From NCBI RefSeq assembly GCF_008107695.1, contig NZ_VIRG01000060.1, positions 302,767 to 366,766 of the forward strand: a stretch of 64,000 nucleotides of DNA. Reading direction: 5' to 3'. A model generated the notes under the pieces. It was not told where the DNA came from. It was given only the letters and a program-made list of their open reading frames with translations, and searched no databases. Below, piece by piece: positions 44,402-52,483 of this stretch. This DNA is from Stappia sp. BW2. GTDB taxonomy: Bacteria; Pseudomonadota; Alphaproteobacteria; Rhizobiales; Stappiaceae. The position numbers and the translations under genes were made by a program. Within the stretch, counting starts at the first letter, position 1, and every line of letters begins with the position of its first letter.

Positions 44402-45261
44402 CCGAAGCCGTCGAGACGACCTCCCGCGCCTCATCGCGCCTGCGCATCAACAAGCGGATGCTGACACTTGCCGCCACGGGGATAGGTGCTGCTGGCATTG
44501 CCTGTGTCGTTGCCGGGGCAATCGTCTTCGGTGACTTCGGTATCGCCACCGACTTTTCGGCGAGACTTGCACCACCGTCCTGGGCGCATTGGTTCGGTAC
44601 GGATCAATTCGGTCACGACATGTTCGCCCGGACTGTTCACGGTCTGAATGTGAGCTTGTGGGTCGGCCTGATCGCGGCAACGCTGTCGGCCTTCATCGCG
44701 CTCGGGCTTTCCATCTTTGCAACGACCTGCGGCCAGTGGGCTGACAGGCTCGTATCCTTCCTTGTGGATGCGACCATGGGCCTGCCCCACCTGGTGTTGC
44801 TGATCCTGATTTCCTTTGCCCTGGGCGGGGGCACCCATGCCGTGATCGTCGCCGTGGCCGTAACGCACTGGCCAAGGCTGACGCGCGTGCTGCGGGCCGA
44901 GATCCTTCAGCTTCGAAACGCCGATTTCATCATCGTCTCACGGCAACTCGGCAAATCGTGGTGGTATGTCGGGCGTCATCATTTTCTGCCCCACCTGATG
45001 CCTCAGATGCTTGTCGGACTGGTGCTTCTGTTTCCCCACGCAATCCTGCATGAGGCAGGCCTGACGTTCATCGGCTTCGGCCTTGAGCCGACCAAGCCGG
45101 CTATCGGCGTCTTGCTGGCAGACTCAATGCGCTACCTGACGGCGGGCAAGTGGTGGCTCGGTCTCTATCCGGGCGTCAGCCTGTTGCTGCTCGTGCTCTG
45201 TTTCGATGCAATCGGCAATGGGTTGCGCCTGTTGCTGGATCCAAGGCAGGCGCAGCTATGA
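44398..45261 (+). CDS. nikC: nickel ABC importer permease NikC
   Basis: A 287-residue permease of the DppC class. It carries FGTDQFGHDMFARTVHGLNVSLWVG and the EAA loop DFIIVSRQLGKSWWYVGRHHFLPHLMPQ. It is coupled by 4-base overlaps to nikB before it and nikD after it. The first helix is at about 21-43. Confidence 0.9.
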   Translation: MTEAVETTSRASSRLRINKRMLTLAATGIGAAGIACVVAGAIVFGDFGIATDFSARLAPPSWAHWFGTDQFGHDMFARTVHGLNVSLWVGLIAATLSAFIALGLSIFATTCGQWADRLVSFLVDATMGLPHLVLLILISFALGGGTHAVIVAVAVTHWPRLTRVLRAEILQLRNADFIIVSRQLGKSWWYVGRHHFLPHLMPQMLVGLVLLFPHAILHEAGLTFIGFGLEPTKPAIGVLLADSMRYLTAGKWWLGLYPGVSLLLLVLCFDAIGNGLRLLLDPRQAQL

Positions 45262-46058
45262 GCTTTCTTCGTCTCGATCAGGTGTCTGTCGGCTTCACTC
45301 GCTATGATGGCCTCATACGTCAGCGGGAATTTCGCATTCTCGAAGGCCTGAGCTTTGGGGTTGACCGGGGTGAACTTGTTGCACTGATCGGTGCATCCGG
45401 TGGCGGCAAGAGCCTCCTTGCGCACGCAATCTTCGGCATACTGCCGTCGAATGCTGTTGTGGGTGGGCGTATCCACGTCGATGGTACCACACTGGATGCT
45501 CCGCTCAGGCAGAGGTACTGCGGCAGGCGGATGGCCCTGGTGCCACAGTCTCTCAGCCACCTCGACCCGATGACCCGTTGCCGCAAGCAGATTGCCTGGG
45601 CAGGCCAGCGCGCCGGCCATCGACTCAACGCCGTGAGCATCGAAAGTCTGCTTGCCCGATACGGCCTTGACGATCAGGCGGCAAATGCGTTTCCGCATCA
45701 ACTGTCCGGAGGTATGGCACGGCGCATGATGATGGCCATCGCGGCGGTGGGCGACCCCGATCTGATCGTCGCCGACGAGCCGACGAGCGGGCTGGATGGC
45801 GAGAACAGCGCAAATGTGCTGGCGCATCTGCGCGAACAGGCGGATTGCGGCAAGGCCGTCCTGTTGATCACGCACAGCCTTTCAGAAGCGCTTGCGTTCG
45901 CTGACCGTGTTGCCGTGATGAAAGGGGGACGCCTCGAGTCCATTGAGGCGGCTTCGGACTTTGCTGGCGGTGGCGAGGCCCTGCGATCACCGTTTGCGCG
46001 TGCCCTGTGGACGGCACTGCCCCAGAACGCATTCAGCGCCGGAGGTGCAATTTGCTGA
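45258..46058 (+). CDS. nikD: nickel ABC importer ATPase NikD
   Basis: A 266-residue ATPase. Walker A is GASGGGKS near 46-53, the signature LSGGMARRMMMAIA and Walker B LIVADEPTSGLD. The start at 45258 gives an ATGA overlap with the nikC stop; a longer upstream frame is not needed. It lacks the long C-terminal oligopeptide-binding extension of DppD, as in E. coli NikD. Confidence 0.92.
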   Translation: MSFLRLDQVSVGFTRYDGLIRQREFRILEGLSFGVDRGELVALIGASGGGKSLLAHAIFGILPSNAVVGGRIHVDGTTLDAPLRQRYCGRRMALVPQSLSHLDPMTRCRKQIAWAGQRAGHRLNAVSIESLLARYGLDDQAANAFPHQLSGGMARRMMMAIAAVGDPDLIVADEPTSGLDGENSANVLAHLREQADCGKAVLLITHSLSEALAFADRVAVMKGGRLESIEAASDFAGGGEALRSPFARALWTALPQNAFSAGGAIC

Positions 46059-46639
46059 CCGCACACCGCGTGAGCTTCCGCCACGGGCCACGTGCGCCCT
46101 ACATTCTGCGCGAGGTTGACCTCTCCATTCGTCCTGGCGAGATCGTGGGATTGTCCGGCCCGTCCGGGCGAGGCAAATCGACCCTGGGCAGACTGCTTGC
46201 CGGGCACCTTGGGCCGACAAGCGGCAGCGTCACGGTCGATGAGCGCGCAAACCAGTATCGCTTCAACCCGGTCCAGTATCTGCATCAATCACCGATTTTT
46301 GCTACGGATCCACGGTGGCGGATATCCCGGATCGTTGCGGAGGGATGGACACCGGACGATGTCACGCGGAACGAACTCGGTGTCAAGGAAAGCTGGTATG
46401 ATCGCTATCCGCACGAGATTTCCGGCGGAGAGTTGCAACGGGTCGCCCTTCTTCGTGCCCTGGCACCTGGCTTGCGCTACCTGATCGCCGACGAAATCAC
46501 CTCAATGCTTGATCCGGTCGCTCAGGTGGAAATCTGGCAGGTCCTGCTTAAACGGGCTCGGCTGGGCCTGGGTATTCTGGCCATCAGCCACGACCAGGCT
46601 CTGCTTGAGCGCATCGCAACGCGGGTTGTCACGATCTGA
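46052..46639 (+). CDS. nikE: nickel ABC importer ATPase NikE (short)
   Basis: A 195-residue ATPase with Walker A GPSGRGKST near 38-46, signature ISGGELQRVALLRA and Walker B YLIADEITSMLD. The start is taken as TTG at 46052, six bases after GGAGG and overlapping the nikD stop by 7 bases. It is about 70 residues shorter than E. coli NikE and ends soon after the H-loop (ISHDQALLERIATRVVTI), so the regulatory C-terminal part is missing. All ATPase motifs are intact, so it is probably functional. Confidence 0.88.
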   Translation: MLTAHRVSFRHGPRAPYILREVDLSIRPGEIVGLSGPSGRGKSTLGRLLAGHLGPTSGSVTVDERANQYRFNPVQYLHQSPIFATDPRWRISRIVAEGWTPDDVTRNELGVKESWYDRYPHEISGGELQRVALLRALAPGLRYLIADEITSMLDPVAQVEIWQVLLKRARLGLGILAISHDQALLERIATRVVTI

Positions 46640-46699
46640 CAAGACAGCGGGTGCACAGCGGAATCTGGAGTACGCTGTAACATCCCGAACGGACGGGAG

Positions 46700-46860
46700 G
46701 CGCACAAGCCGGAACCATTCTCGGCGTGGCGGACGTCGACCCCGCGAAGGTTGCTCGTGGCTCTGGTAGCCTTGAGAGGGTTGATGGTGTCGCCGGGAAG
46801 TCCGTAAACGCGTTTCGTTCCCGCCTTCTTCTGCAGGGCATGGACAATGATTTTTGCCAC
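46700..46860 (-). pseudogene. decayed 5' fragment of a TPP-dependent pyruvate oxidase-like gene
   Basis: The minus strand from ATG 46860 encodes about 50 codons that read MAKIIVHALQKKAGTKRVYG, then LPGDTINPL and VRHAENGSGLCAS. This parallels the N terminus of PoxB-type thiamine pyrophosphate enzymes (AGVKRIYG-x-x-GDSLNGL ... VRHEEAAAFAA), including the catalytic-glutamate region, here in damaged form. Homology then stops, and the frame runs on into unrelated sequence and the 3' end of nikE. No remainder of the roughly 570-codon gene is seen, so this is a relic. Confidence 0.55.
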
Positions 46861-46926
46861 AGGTCTCGAAAGGCTCTTCCTTTCAACGGGAAATCGGCAA
46901 GGCGCAATTGCACTAAGCTTGAGGTG

Positions 46927-47733
46927 TCAGCTCTTGCACTGAGACACGATCTCTCCGTCTTTCAAGACGAGCGTTGTGCCGCGTGGCAGCGGCTCCCAGC
47001 CTTCCGGATCCAGCGGCACCGACGCAAAAAGATACAACGAGCCGGAGATTTTATTGATACTGGCGCCGCGCGCATTCCACGGACCCCCGTGATCCTGTTC
47101 GTCGAAATGGCGGATATTCAACCCCGGTTCACGCGGTTCGGTCACCCCGTCTTCGGTTTCGAAGCGCCGCCGGTCAGCGTGGACGAAGAGGTGCTCACCG
47201 TCGAAGAACAGGAAGTTGGAGCTGCCCAGCTCGCGCATTTCAGAAGCAAAACGTGCAAACACATCGAACCGCGCTGCGACATCGGCGGTGTCTGTCGTGC
47301 CCAGCCGGTCGAGCAGCATCAGGAAAGCCAGTTCCGAGTCTGTGTCTCCTATCCGGTGCGGGAGCCATTTATGCGCGTCCTTATGCTCCTCGATGCCGGG
47401 CAAATCGCCATTATGCGCAAATGCATTTCGCTTGCCGTGCACCACGCGGTCGAAAGGGTGGGTGTTCGCCAGTGCAGGATTCCCCCGCGACGCCCTGCGA
47501 ACATGTGCCATCAAATTTTTGCAGGGGCGCTCATTGCGAACCACCATCTGGGTCAATTCGCTGGTGGCAGCCGGATCGGGTTCCCGGAACAGGTAGGCAT
47601 CGCGGTCCTGCGCGAACAGGATACCCCAGCCGTCGCGATTGCGATGCCGCTCGCCCCCCTCCGCAGCGAACAGATCGAGCTCGTAGCGAACCCTGTGCGG
47701 GACCGCGGCACTCATTGCAAACAATTCACACAT
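46927..47733 (-). CDS. class II glutamine amidotransferase (YafJ-like)
   Basis: A 268-residue N-terminal-nucleophile amidohydrolase. The start at 47733 puts the catalytic cysteine at position 2 (MCELFAMSA), as required, and is preceded by a GGAGG site. Glutamine-binding motifs are RNRDGWGI, MAHVRRAS and AFAHNGDL. The size and lack of a synthase domain match E. coli YafJ and the DUG3/EgtC-like group. It should release ammonia from glutamine or hydrolyse a gamma-glutamyl bond; the acceptor is not known. It lies between gene relics and has no operon partner. Confidence 0.87.
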   Translation of the reverse strand: MCELFAMSAAVPHRVRYELDLFAAEGGERHRNRDGWGILFAQDRDAYLFREPDPAATSELTQMVVRNERPCKNLMAHVRRASRGNPALANTHPFDRVVHGKRNAFAHNGDLPGIEEHKDAHKWLPHRIGDTDSELAFLMLLDRLGTTDTADVAARFDVFARFASEMRELGSSNFLFFDGEHLFVHADRRRFETEDGVTEPREPGLNIRHFDEQDHGGPWNARGASINKISGSLYLFASVPLDPEGWEPLPRGTTLVLKDGEIVSQCKS

Positions 47734-47839
47734 CGATTTCCTCCGGTTCCAAAAGCCAGTCGGCACCAGCGCCATCATGCAGTCGAGCAGGCGCACCAGC
47801 GTCGATCTGTTTCCCTGTCCCATGGAACACCTCCCCCTT

Positions 47840-47923
47840 TCATAAGCAGGTGCTGGCCCTTAAAACCGGGTAAATCCAGACAATCTGTTTGGCGGTCCAG
47901 ATGCCCTCGACCAGCATTCCCAT
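47840..47923 (-). pseudogene. truncated start of an Ecm4/YqjG-like glutathionyl-hydroquinone reductase gene
   Basis: On the minus strand an ATG at 47923, preceded by a good GGAGAAGGGA ribosome binding site, opens the peptide MGMLVEGIWTAKQIVW and stops after 27 codons. The first nine residues match the usual beginning of Ecm4/YqjG-type glutathionyl-hydroquinone reductases (MG-LV-G-W), then similarity ends. I read it as the 5' end of a gene whose body was deleted. The match is short, so this is tentative. Confidence 0.35.
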
Positions 47924-48560
47924 CGTGCGTTCCCTTCTCCTATTCGGGACGACATTAGCTGGTGATCGAATTCGTTGATGTTCTCAAGATAGAGCGTATT
48001 GGTCTATATTCGTGACCATGCGAGATCTGCCTCTCAGTGCCCTGCCTGCGTTTGCCGGACGCCTACCAACTCGTCATCGATCCCGATCGGCGCGGGCATG
48101 CAAGCGTGCGCGCCGTCCGGATCTGAGCTGCAAAGCTTGCACGTCAGCTGCCAAACATACCGGTTGCCTCGTCCGCATCTGGTGTTTACTGCCACCGCAA
48201 TCTCGCTTGCGGTCGAGCGGGAGCGAGCCTCACAACCCCGCATTGCGCATCTGGCAAGCGTTTTCAAACAAGGCATCGCTCTTGGCTCACCAGATTGAGC
48301 CGCCTGTTCGGTCCAGGGCGGTACACTGACTGGCAAGACGCCGCTTCAGCGTCTGTGAGGGGTTGATTCCCCCTTTTCCGCCTGAGCGATTGCGTTCGGA
48401 GAGGGAACCGAGTGCGCCGTCACTGAATTTAGTCGTCTTTGAACGACGTCACGATCTTCCGCGGTGAGTGCGACATCGTCTGACTTACAACAAAATATGC
48501 GTTATGCCGAAATCGGAATAAGGGCGAAGTCAGCTCTATGCGGGGGGCAAGAGATATAAA

Positions 48561-48582
48561 TTGCATATAAAATCATATGCAA
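48561..48582. promoter_or_regulatory. inverted repeat upstream of the membrane chemoreceptor gene
   Basis: TTGCATAT (48561-48568) and ATATGCAA (48575-48582) are a perfect 8-bp inverted repeat with a 6-base centre, about 190 bases before the ATG. Candidate operator or activator site. Confidence 0.45.
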
Positions 48583-48770
48583 CCAATAGGTGTTTTGCGC
48601 GCTGTTATTTTGCCTTCCTCTACTGGAATTACGCAATTATACGTATGAACTGACGCAGATTAGAGCAAACATTTACGTAAATTTTACTAGGCGTACTTAT
48701 TGTATTTGGAATATTTCTTTTTTCTTCAGCGAGGGGTGGGCTGAAGAAGTGTTTTCGAAGGATCCAACAC

Positions 48771-50558
48771 ATGCTGATCCAAGCATTGTCTCGATTTTCT
48801 CTGGCTGCGAAACTGGGCGCTTTCGGCTGCCTGATGATCTTGTTTCTCGTGGCGACGGCCACTGTCGGTCTGCGGTCCATGTCTACGATTGGCGGGGAAT
48901 TGAGGTCGGTTGCCGAACACGACCTGGCAATCTCCGATACCGTTTCCCAGCTGACCGAGATGCAGCTGGAACAGGCAATTCTTTTCGAGCGAGCTATAAG
49001 ACTGGGTGAAGAAGCGGCCAATGGCAGTCGACAGGCTTTCGAAGACTTCTCCAGCACAAGCTCCGAGTTTTCGCAACTTGCCGCTGCCGCGAGCGAGAAG
49101 TTAGGTCTCGCGCAGGAAAAAGTTCAAAACATCAAGTCCGTAACCCGGAACGAGGAGGAACTCGCGGAATGGGGGCACGTTCTCGAGGGATTGGAAAACG
49201 TTGAGAAGGCAAATCAGGTCTTCAAGACCGATGTGCAGGCTGCAATAGAGAAGATCTCGGTCCGGGCGAAAGCCGCTCAGGTGAATGCCAGCGACCTGAT
49301 CAGTGAAGAACAGATATTGATTCAAAAGGTTGCGAGCGAAGAAGACGCGCTGAACCACAGTCTTGAGAGCTTGGCAAACCAACTGATGGAGTTCACGCTC
49401 AAGGCAGCGACGAATGCCGAACACCACGAGCGGCAAGCGACGTGGTTGATATCGATCCTGGGAGTTATTTCTACCGTTCTGGCGGCTGGCGCGGCCTTTG
49501 TTTTGACGCAGGCTATTTCCAAGCCGATCAAACAGGTTGTTTCGGCGCTCGCTCGGTTGGGTGAGGGCGACACAACTGTTGAATTGAAAGCCACGGGACG
49601 AGACGAAACAGCCCAGCTCACCCAGGCCTATGAAATCTTTCGCGAGCGAACCGTCGAAGCCAAAGCGGCAGCTGAACGCGAAAAGGAAGCTCAAGCCGCG
49701 CAACTGCGGCGCGCAGAGACCATTGCCCGTTTGACATCCGAATTCGATGCGGATGTGGCCGAGCTTCTTCATTCCGTCGACGATGCCTGCGGAGAACTGA
49801 ACGAAACCGCCCAATCCATGAGTGCGATCGCCGAAGAGAATACCAATCAGTCGTCAGCCGTATCGGCGGCCTCGGAACAATCGGCAGCCAGTGTTCAGAC
49901 CATTGCGTCTGCCATTGAAGAAGTGTCCGCATCCATAACCGAAATTGGCGGGCAAGCCACCAAGTCGTCCAAACAGACGAGCAGCGGGCGTGAAAGAGCA
50001 ACCAGGGTCAATGAACAGGTGCTTGGCTTGAAAACGGCTGCTTCGCGGATCAGCGAAGTCACCTCGCTCATTCAAGCTGTTGCCGAACAGACCAATCTGC
50101 TCGCACTTAATGCCACGATTGAAGCTGCGCGTGCCGGAGAGGCTGGCAAGGGCTTTGCGGTCGTGGCGTCGGAGGTAAAGCAACTGGCCGGTCAGTCGGC
50201 AAAAGCTGCAGAAGAGATTTCCAATCAGATCGCCCAGATCCAGTCGGAAGTCGATGGCGCTGTCATGGGCGTGGAAGAAGTGGCAACCATCATAACGGAA
50301 CTGGAGAGCATAGCGGTTTCGATCTCCTCAGCAGTCGAACAGCAGGGCGCGGCGACCGGAGAAATCTCCCAATCCATTCAGGACGTCTCCGTTGGTGTTC
50401 AGGAGACCACCCGGAACATTGCTGGTGTCAGCGATGCGGCCGCAGAGACCGGATCAGTGGCCACACGCGTGGTTACCGCCAGCCAACAGCTCTCCGGGCA
50501 GTCTCAGAACCTGAAAGTTTCGGTAGACAAGTTCCTCGAAGGCGTCAGGGCTGCATAG
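48771..50558 (+). CDS. membrane methyl-accepting chemotaxis protein
   Basis: A 595-residue chemoreceptor. Helix 1 is at about 13-33, a periplasmic helical domain (34-222, four-helix-bundle-like) follows, helix 2 is at about 223-247, and a HAMP domain spans 248-300. The cytoplasmic signalling domain has the conserved tip [31 protein letters not shown] and ends in a methylation helix without a C-terminal pentapeptide. The ATG follows AAGGA. No chemotaxis signalling genes are nearby. The ligand is unknown; its position beyond the nik genes is not evidence for nickel sensing. Confidence 0.93.
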   Translation: MLIQALSRFSLAAKLGAFGCLMILFLVATATVGLRSMSTIGGELRSVAEHDLAISDTVSQLTEMQLEQAILFERAIRLGEEAANGSRQAFEDFSSTSSEFSQLAAAASEKLGLAQEKVQNIKSVTRNEEELAEWGHVLEGLENVEKANQVFKTDVQAAIEKISVRAKAAQVNASDLISEEQILIQKVASEEDALNHSLESLANQLMEFTLKAATNAEHHERQATWLISILGVISTVLAAGAAFVLTQAISKPIKQVVSALARLGEGDTTVELKATGRDETAQLTQAYEIFRERTVEAKAAAEREKEAQAAQLRRAETIARLTSEFDADVAELLHSVDDACGELNETAQSMSAIAEENTNQSSAVSAASEQSAASVQTIASAIEEVSASITEIGGQATKSSKQTSSGRERATRVNEQVLGLKTAASRISEVTSLIQAVAEQTNLLALNATIEAARAGEAGKGFAVVASEVKQLAGQSAKAAEEISNQIAQIQSEVDGAVMGVEEVATIITELESIAVSISSAVEQQGAATGEISQSIQDVSVGVQETTRNIAGVSDAAAETGSVATRVVTASQQLSGQSQNLKVSVDKFLEGVRAA

Positions 50559-50699
50559 CTTGTTGGCCGGGGTTCCGGGTGCCGATTGACGGTGCGGATA
50601 AAACTTCATGTTGGGGAACGTGTAAGTGAATGATGATCGGGTGGGCGGAAAGCTGCATCAAAGCAGCCTTCCGTCCACCCGGTGGCTTTTCGGCCTTCC

Positions 50700-52469
50700 T
50701 CAGGCCGGATAAAGCGACGGCAATTGCGTCGATGCCAGATCCTTTTGCGCAGAACCGATCTTGCGGTCTTCCTTTACAAGGATATTGAGCCAGTCGCGGC
50801 TCCGGCCTTCGGCGGTTTCGGAAGCGGGGGCAAAGGCTGCTTGCTCCAGAGCTGCAATGGCATCTCTTGCGGCAGCGGTCATCGCCGGTTGGCCGCCGGC
50901 CAGGCGGCGCCAGGCCAGAACGCAGCCGTAGCATCCGCGCAGATCACCGGCTTTTTCCTTGGTAGATGCAAGGGCCAGTTGCTTGCGGCGCTCGGATTGC
51001 CCGTCCGCCTGGGTCTGCTTCCGCGGTGTCGCTGGTGCGGGCTTGCGGCCATTTTCGGCAGGTCTTCCTGTTCTCCGGAAATAGACAGCGGCCCCGCCAA
51101 GTGCGGCAAGAACCGCGGCAGCACCCAGTCCGGCCAGCAGATAGATGCGCTGATTTCCCGCGTCCGACTGCTGAAGCTGCGGCGCTGCATTCGCAGTTGG
51201 TGCTGCCTCTGGCGAGACGGCGGCCGACTGGCCGGCCTGCGGCACCGTTCCTTCTGCCGTGATGACTTCACTCGGCAAGGTGACGGTCTTTGCTTCGCCG
51301 CTGACACTGTCGGTCCAGTTCACCTTGATCTCCGGGAGCGTTATCTTGCCGCCACGTGTCGGCACGACCGACAGAAGAAAGTCCTTCCTGGCGACCGTGC
51401 CCTCAGCCGTCTGATCCTCGCCCGTCTGGACGTCATCCAGATAGATCCGTGCGCCATCCGTGTTTTCGAACGAGAGGTCCGGAAGCTGAACGGCGCTCGC
51501 GCCGAGAGCCAGAAGGCTGACGCGCCGGCTTACCGCCTCCCCTTCCCGGAAGACCGGATGCGCGGGCGACCATTCGGCGGTCAGTCGGACATCCTTTGCG
51601 GGCAGGAACCACTGATGCTGTCCCGAACCTGCATTGGGGTCCGCCCGCACTGTCAGCTTGATCGGATCGGAGCGAACAGCAAACGGTTTGCCCGGATCGA
51701 ACATGTCGTTGAACATGGACGATGGGAACCCGGAAAAGCCCTTGAAACCGAAGCCCGCGAAGGGATCGCGCCGCCGCGCATTGGGGTCCTCGACGGAGCC
51801 GCGCAGGACGAAGGGCGGGATTTCGATCGCACCCTCCTCCTGGGGCTTGAGCATATAGGTACGCTCGATCACGTTGACCGTCCGTCCGCCCCGGGTGGCC
51901 TGGCTTACCCGGTCCTCTCCGCGCTGAACGAGGTCGAAGGCGCTGGAATGCGGTGCGATCAGTTCAGCGCTCTTTATGGGTTGGCTTGTCTCGATACGGA
52001 CGGTCAGAGGCGTTTCCTGGAAGAGAAACGGTTCGCCGTCTTCAAGTGTCGCGGAAAGACCGATCCCGGATGCGCCCGTTGCCTTCGGCATGGAACCGGC
52101 ATCGACCACCTTGATAGCGACAGGAGAACTGCTCAGGCTTCCCGCGCTGATCGACGGAATTTCGACGGTGCCCTTCGTTTTCGGCGACAGCGACACGATC
52201 CAGCTCACGCTTTGCGAGCGTTTGCCGTTGATGATCTGCGTCGAACTGGATTGCGATGTGCCGAGGATATCGAAATCCTTCTGCAGCGGTGCGAGATCCG
52301 GGCTGGCGTTTACCTGGCCGTCGGCGGTCAGGGTCAGCTGGATCGCGTCCCCTTCGGCCACCGTGCCACTGTTCACGTGGGCGGCCAGTCCGCCGGCCCA
52401 GGCTGGGACGGCAAGCGCGATGGAAAGAACAGCGGCGCTGACGGTGGTTTTAAGCGTATTGAATGTCAT
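50700..52469 (-). CDS. batD: BatD family protein
   Basis: A 589-residue exported protein: signal peptide 1-25 (ends AWA), a large beta-rich periplasmic part with repeated 'GTVEIPSIS'-type segments, one membrane helix at about 435-457 and a cytoplasmic tail with a charged linker (RKQTQADGQSERRKQ) and helical domain. This is the BatD/oxygen-tolerance architecture. It is the last gene of the moxR-bat operon, 14 bases after batB. Bat proteins are linked to aerotolerance and envelope maintenance, perhaps as a chaperone-like complex with MoxR; the molecular function is unsettled. Confidence 0.88.
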   Translation of the reverse strand: MTFNTLKTTVSAAVLSIALAVPAWAGGLAAHVNSGTVAEGDAIQLTLTADGQVNASPDLAPLQKDFDILGTSQSSSTQIINGKRSQSVSWIVSLSPKTKGTVEIPSISAGSLSSSPVAIKVVDAGSMPKATGASGIGLSATLEDGEPFLFQETPLTVRIETSQPIKSAELIAPHSSAFDLVQRGEDRVSQATRGGRTVNVIERTYMLKPQEEGAIEIPPFVLRGSVEDPNARRRDPFAGFGFKGFSGFPSSMFNDMFDPGKPFAVRSDPIKLTVRADPNAGSGQHQWFLPAKDVRLTAEWSPAHPVFREGEAVSRRVSLLALGASAVQLPDLSFENTDGARIYLDDVQTGEDQTAEGTVARKDFLLSVVPTRGGKITLPEIKVNWTDSVSGEAKTVTLPSEVITAEGTVPQAGQSAAVSPEAAPTANAAPQLQQSDAGNQRIYLLAGLGAAAVLAALGGAAVYFRRTGRPAENGRKPAPATPRKQTQADGQSERRKQLALASTKEKAGDLRGCYGCVLAWRRLAGGQPAMTAAARDAIAALEQAAFAPASETAEGRSRDWLNILVKEDRKIGSAQKDLASTQLPSLYPA

Positions 52470-52483
52470 GGTCCTGTTTCCTC

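Larger units (their letters stand above)
47734..48770. other. 1-kb gene-poor region with gene relics
   Basis: No intact gene is seen. A likely relic of a glutathione-transferase-like gene starts at 47923 (minus), and scraps resembling a LysR regulator appear around 48018-48105 (plus). The stretch 48470-48760 is AT-rich and should hold the promoter of the chemoreceptor gene at 48771, with a perfect inverted repeat at 48561-48582. Confidence 0.5.

Noticed and set aside
46726..47958. 410-codon plus-strand open frame across the amidotransferase gene
   Set aside because: The minus strand encodes a protein with complete class II amidotransferase motifs and a proper start. The plus-strand product resembles nothing.
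48590..49009. Plus-strand frame overlapping the chemoreceptor start
   Set aside because: It begins in AT-rich promoter sequence and runs into the chemoreceptor gene in another frame.
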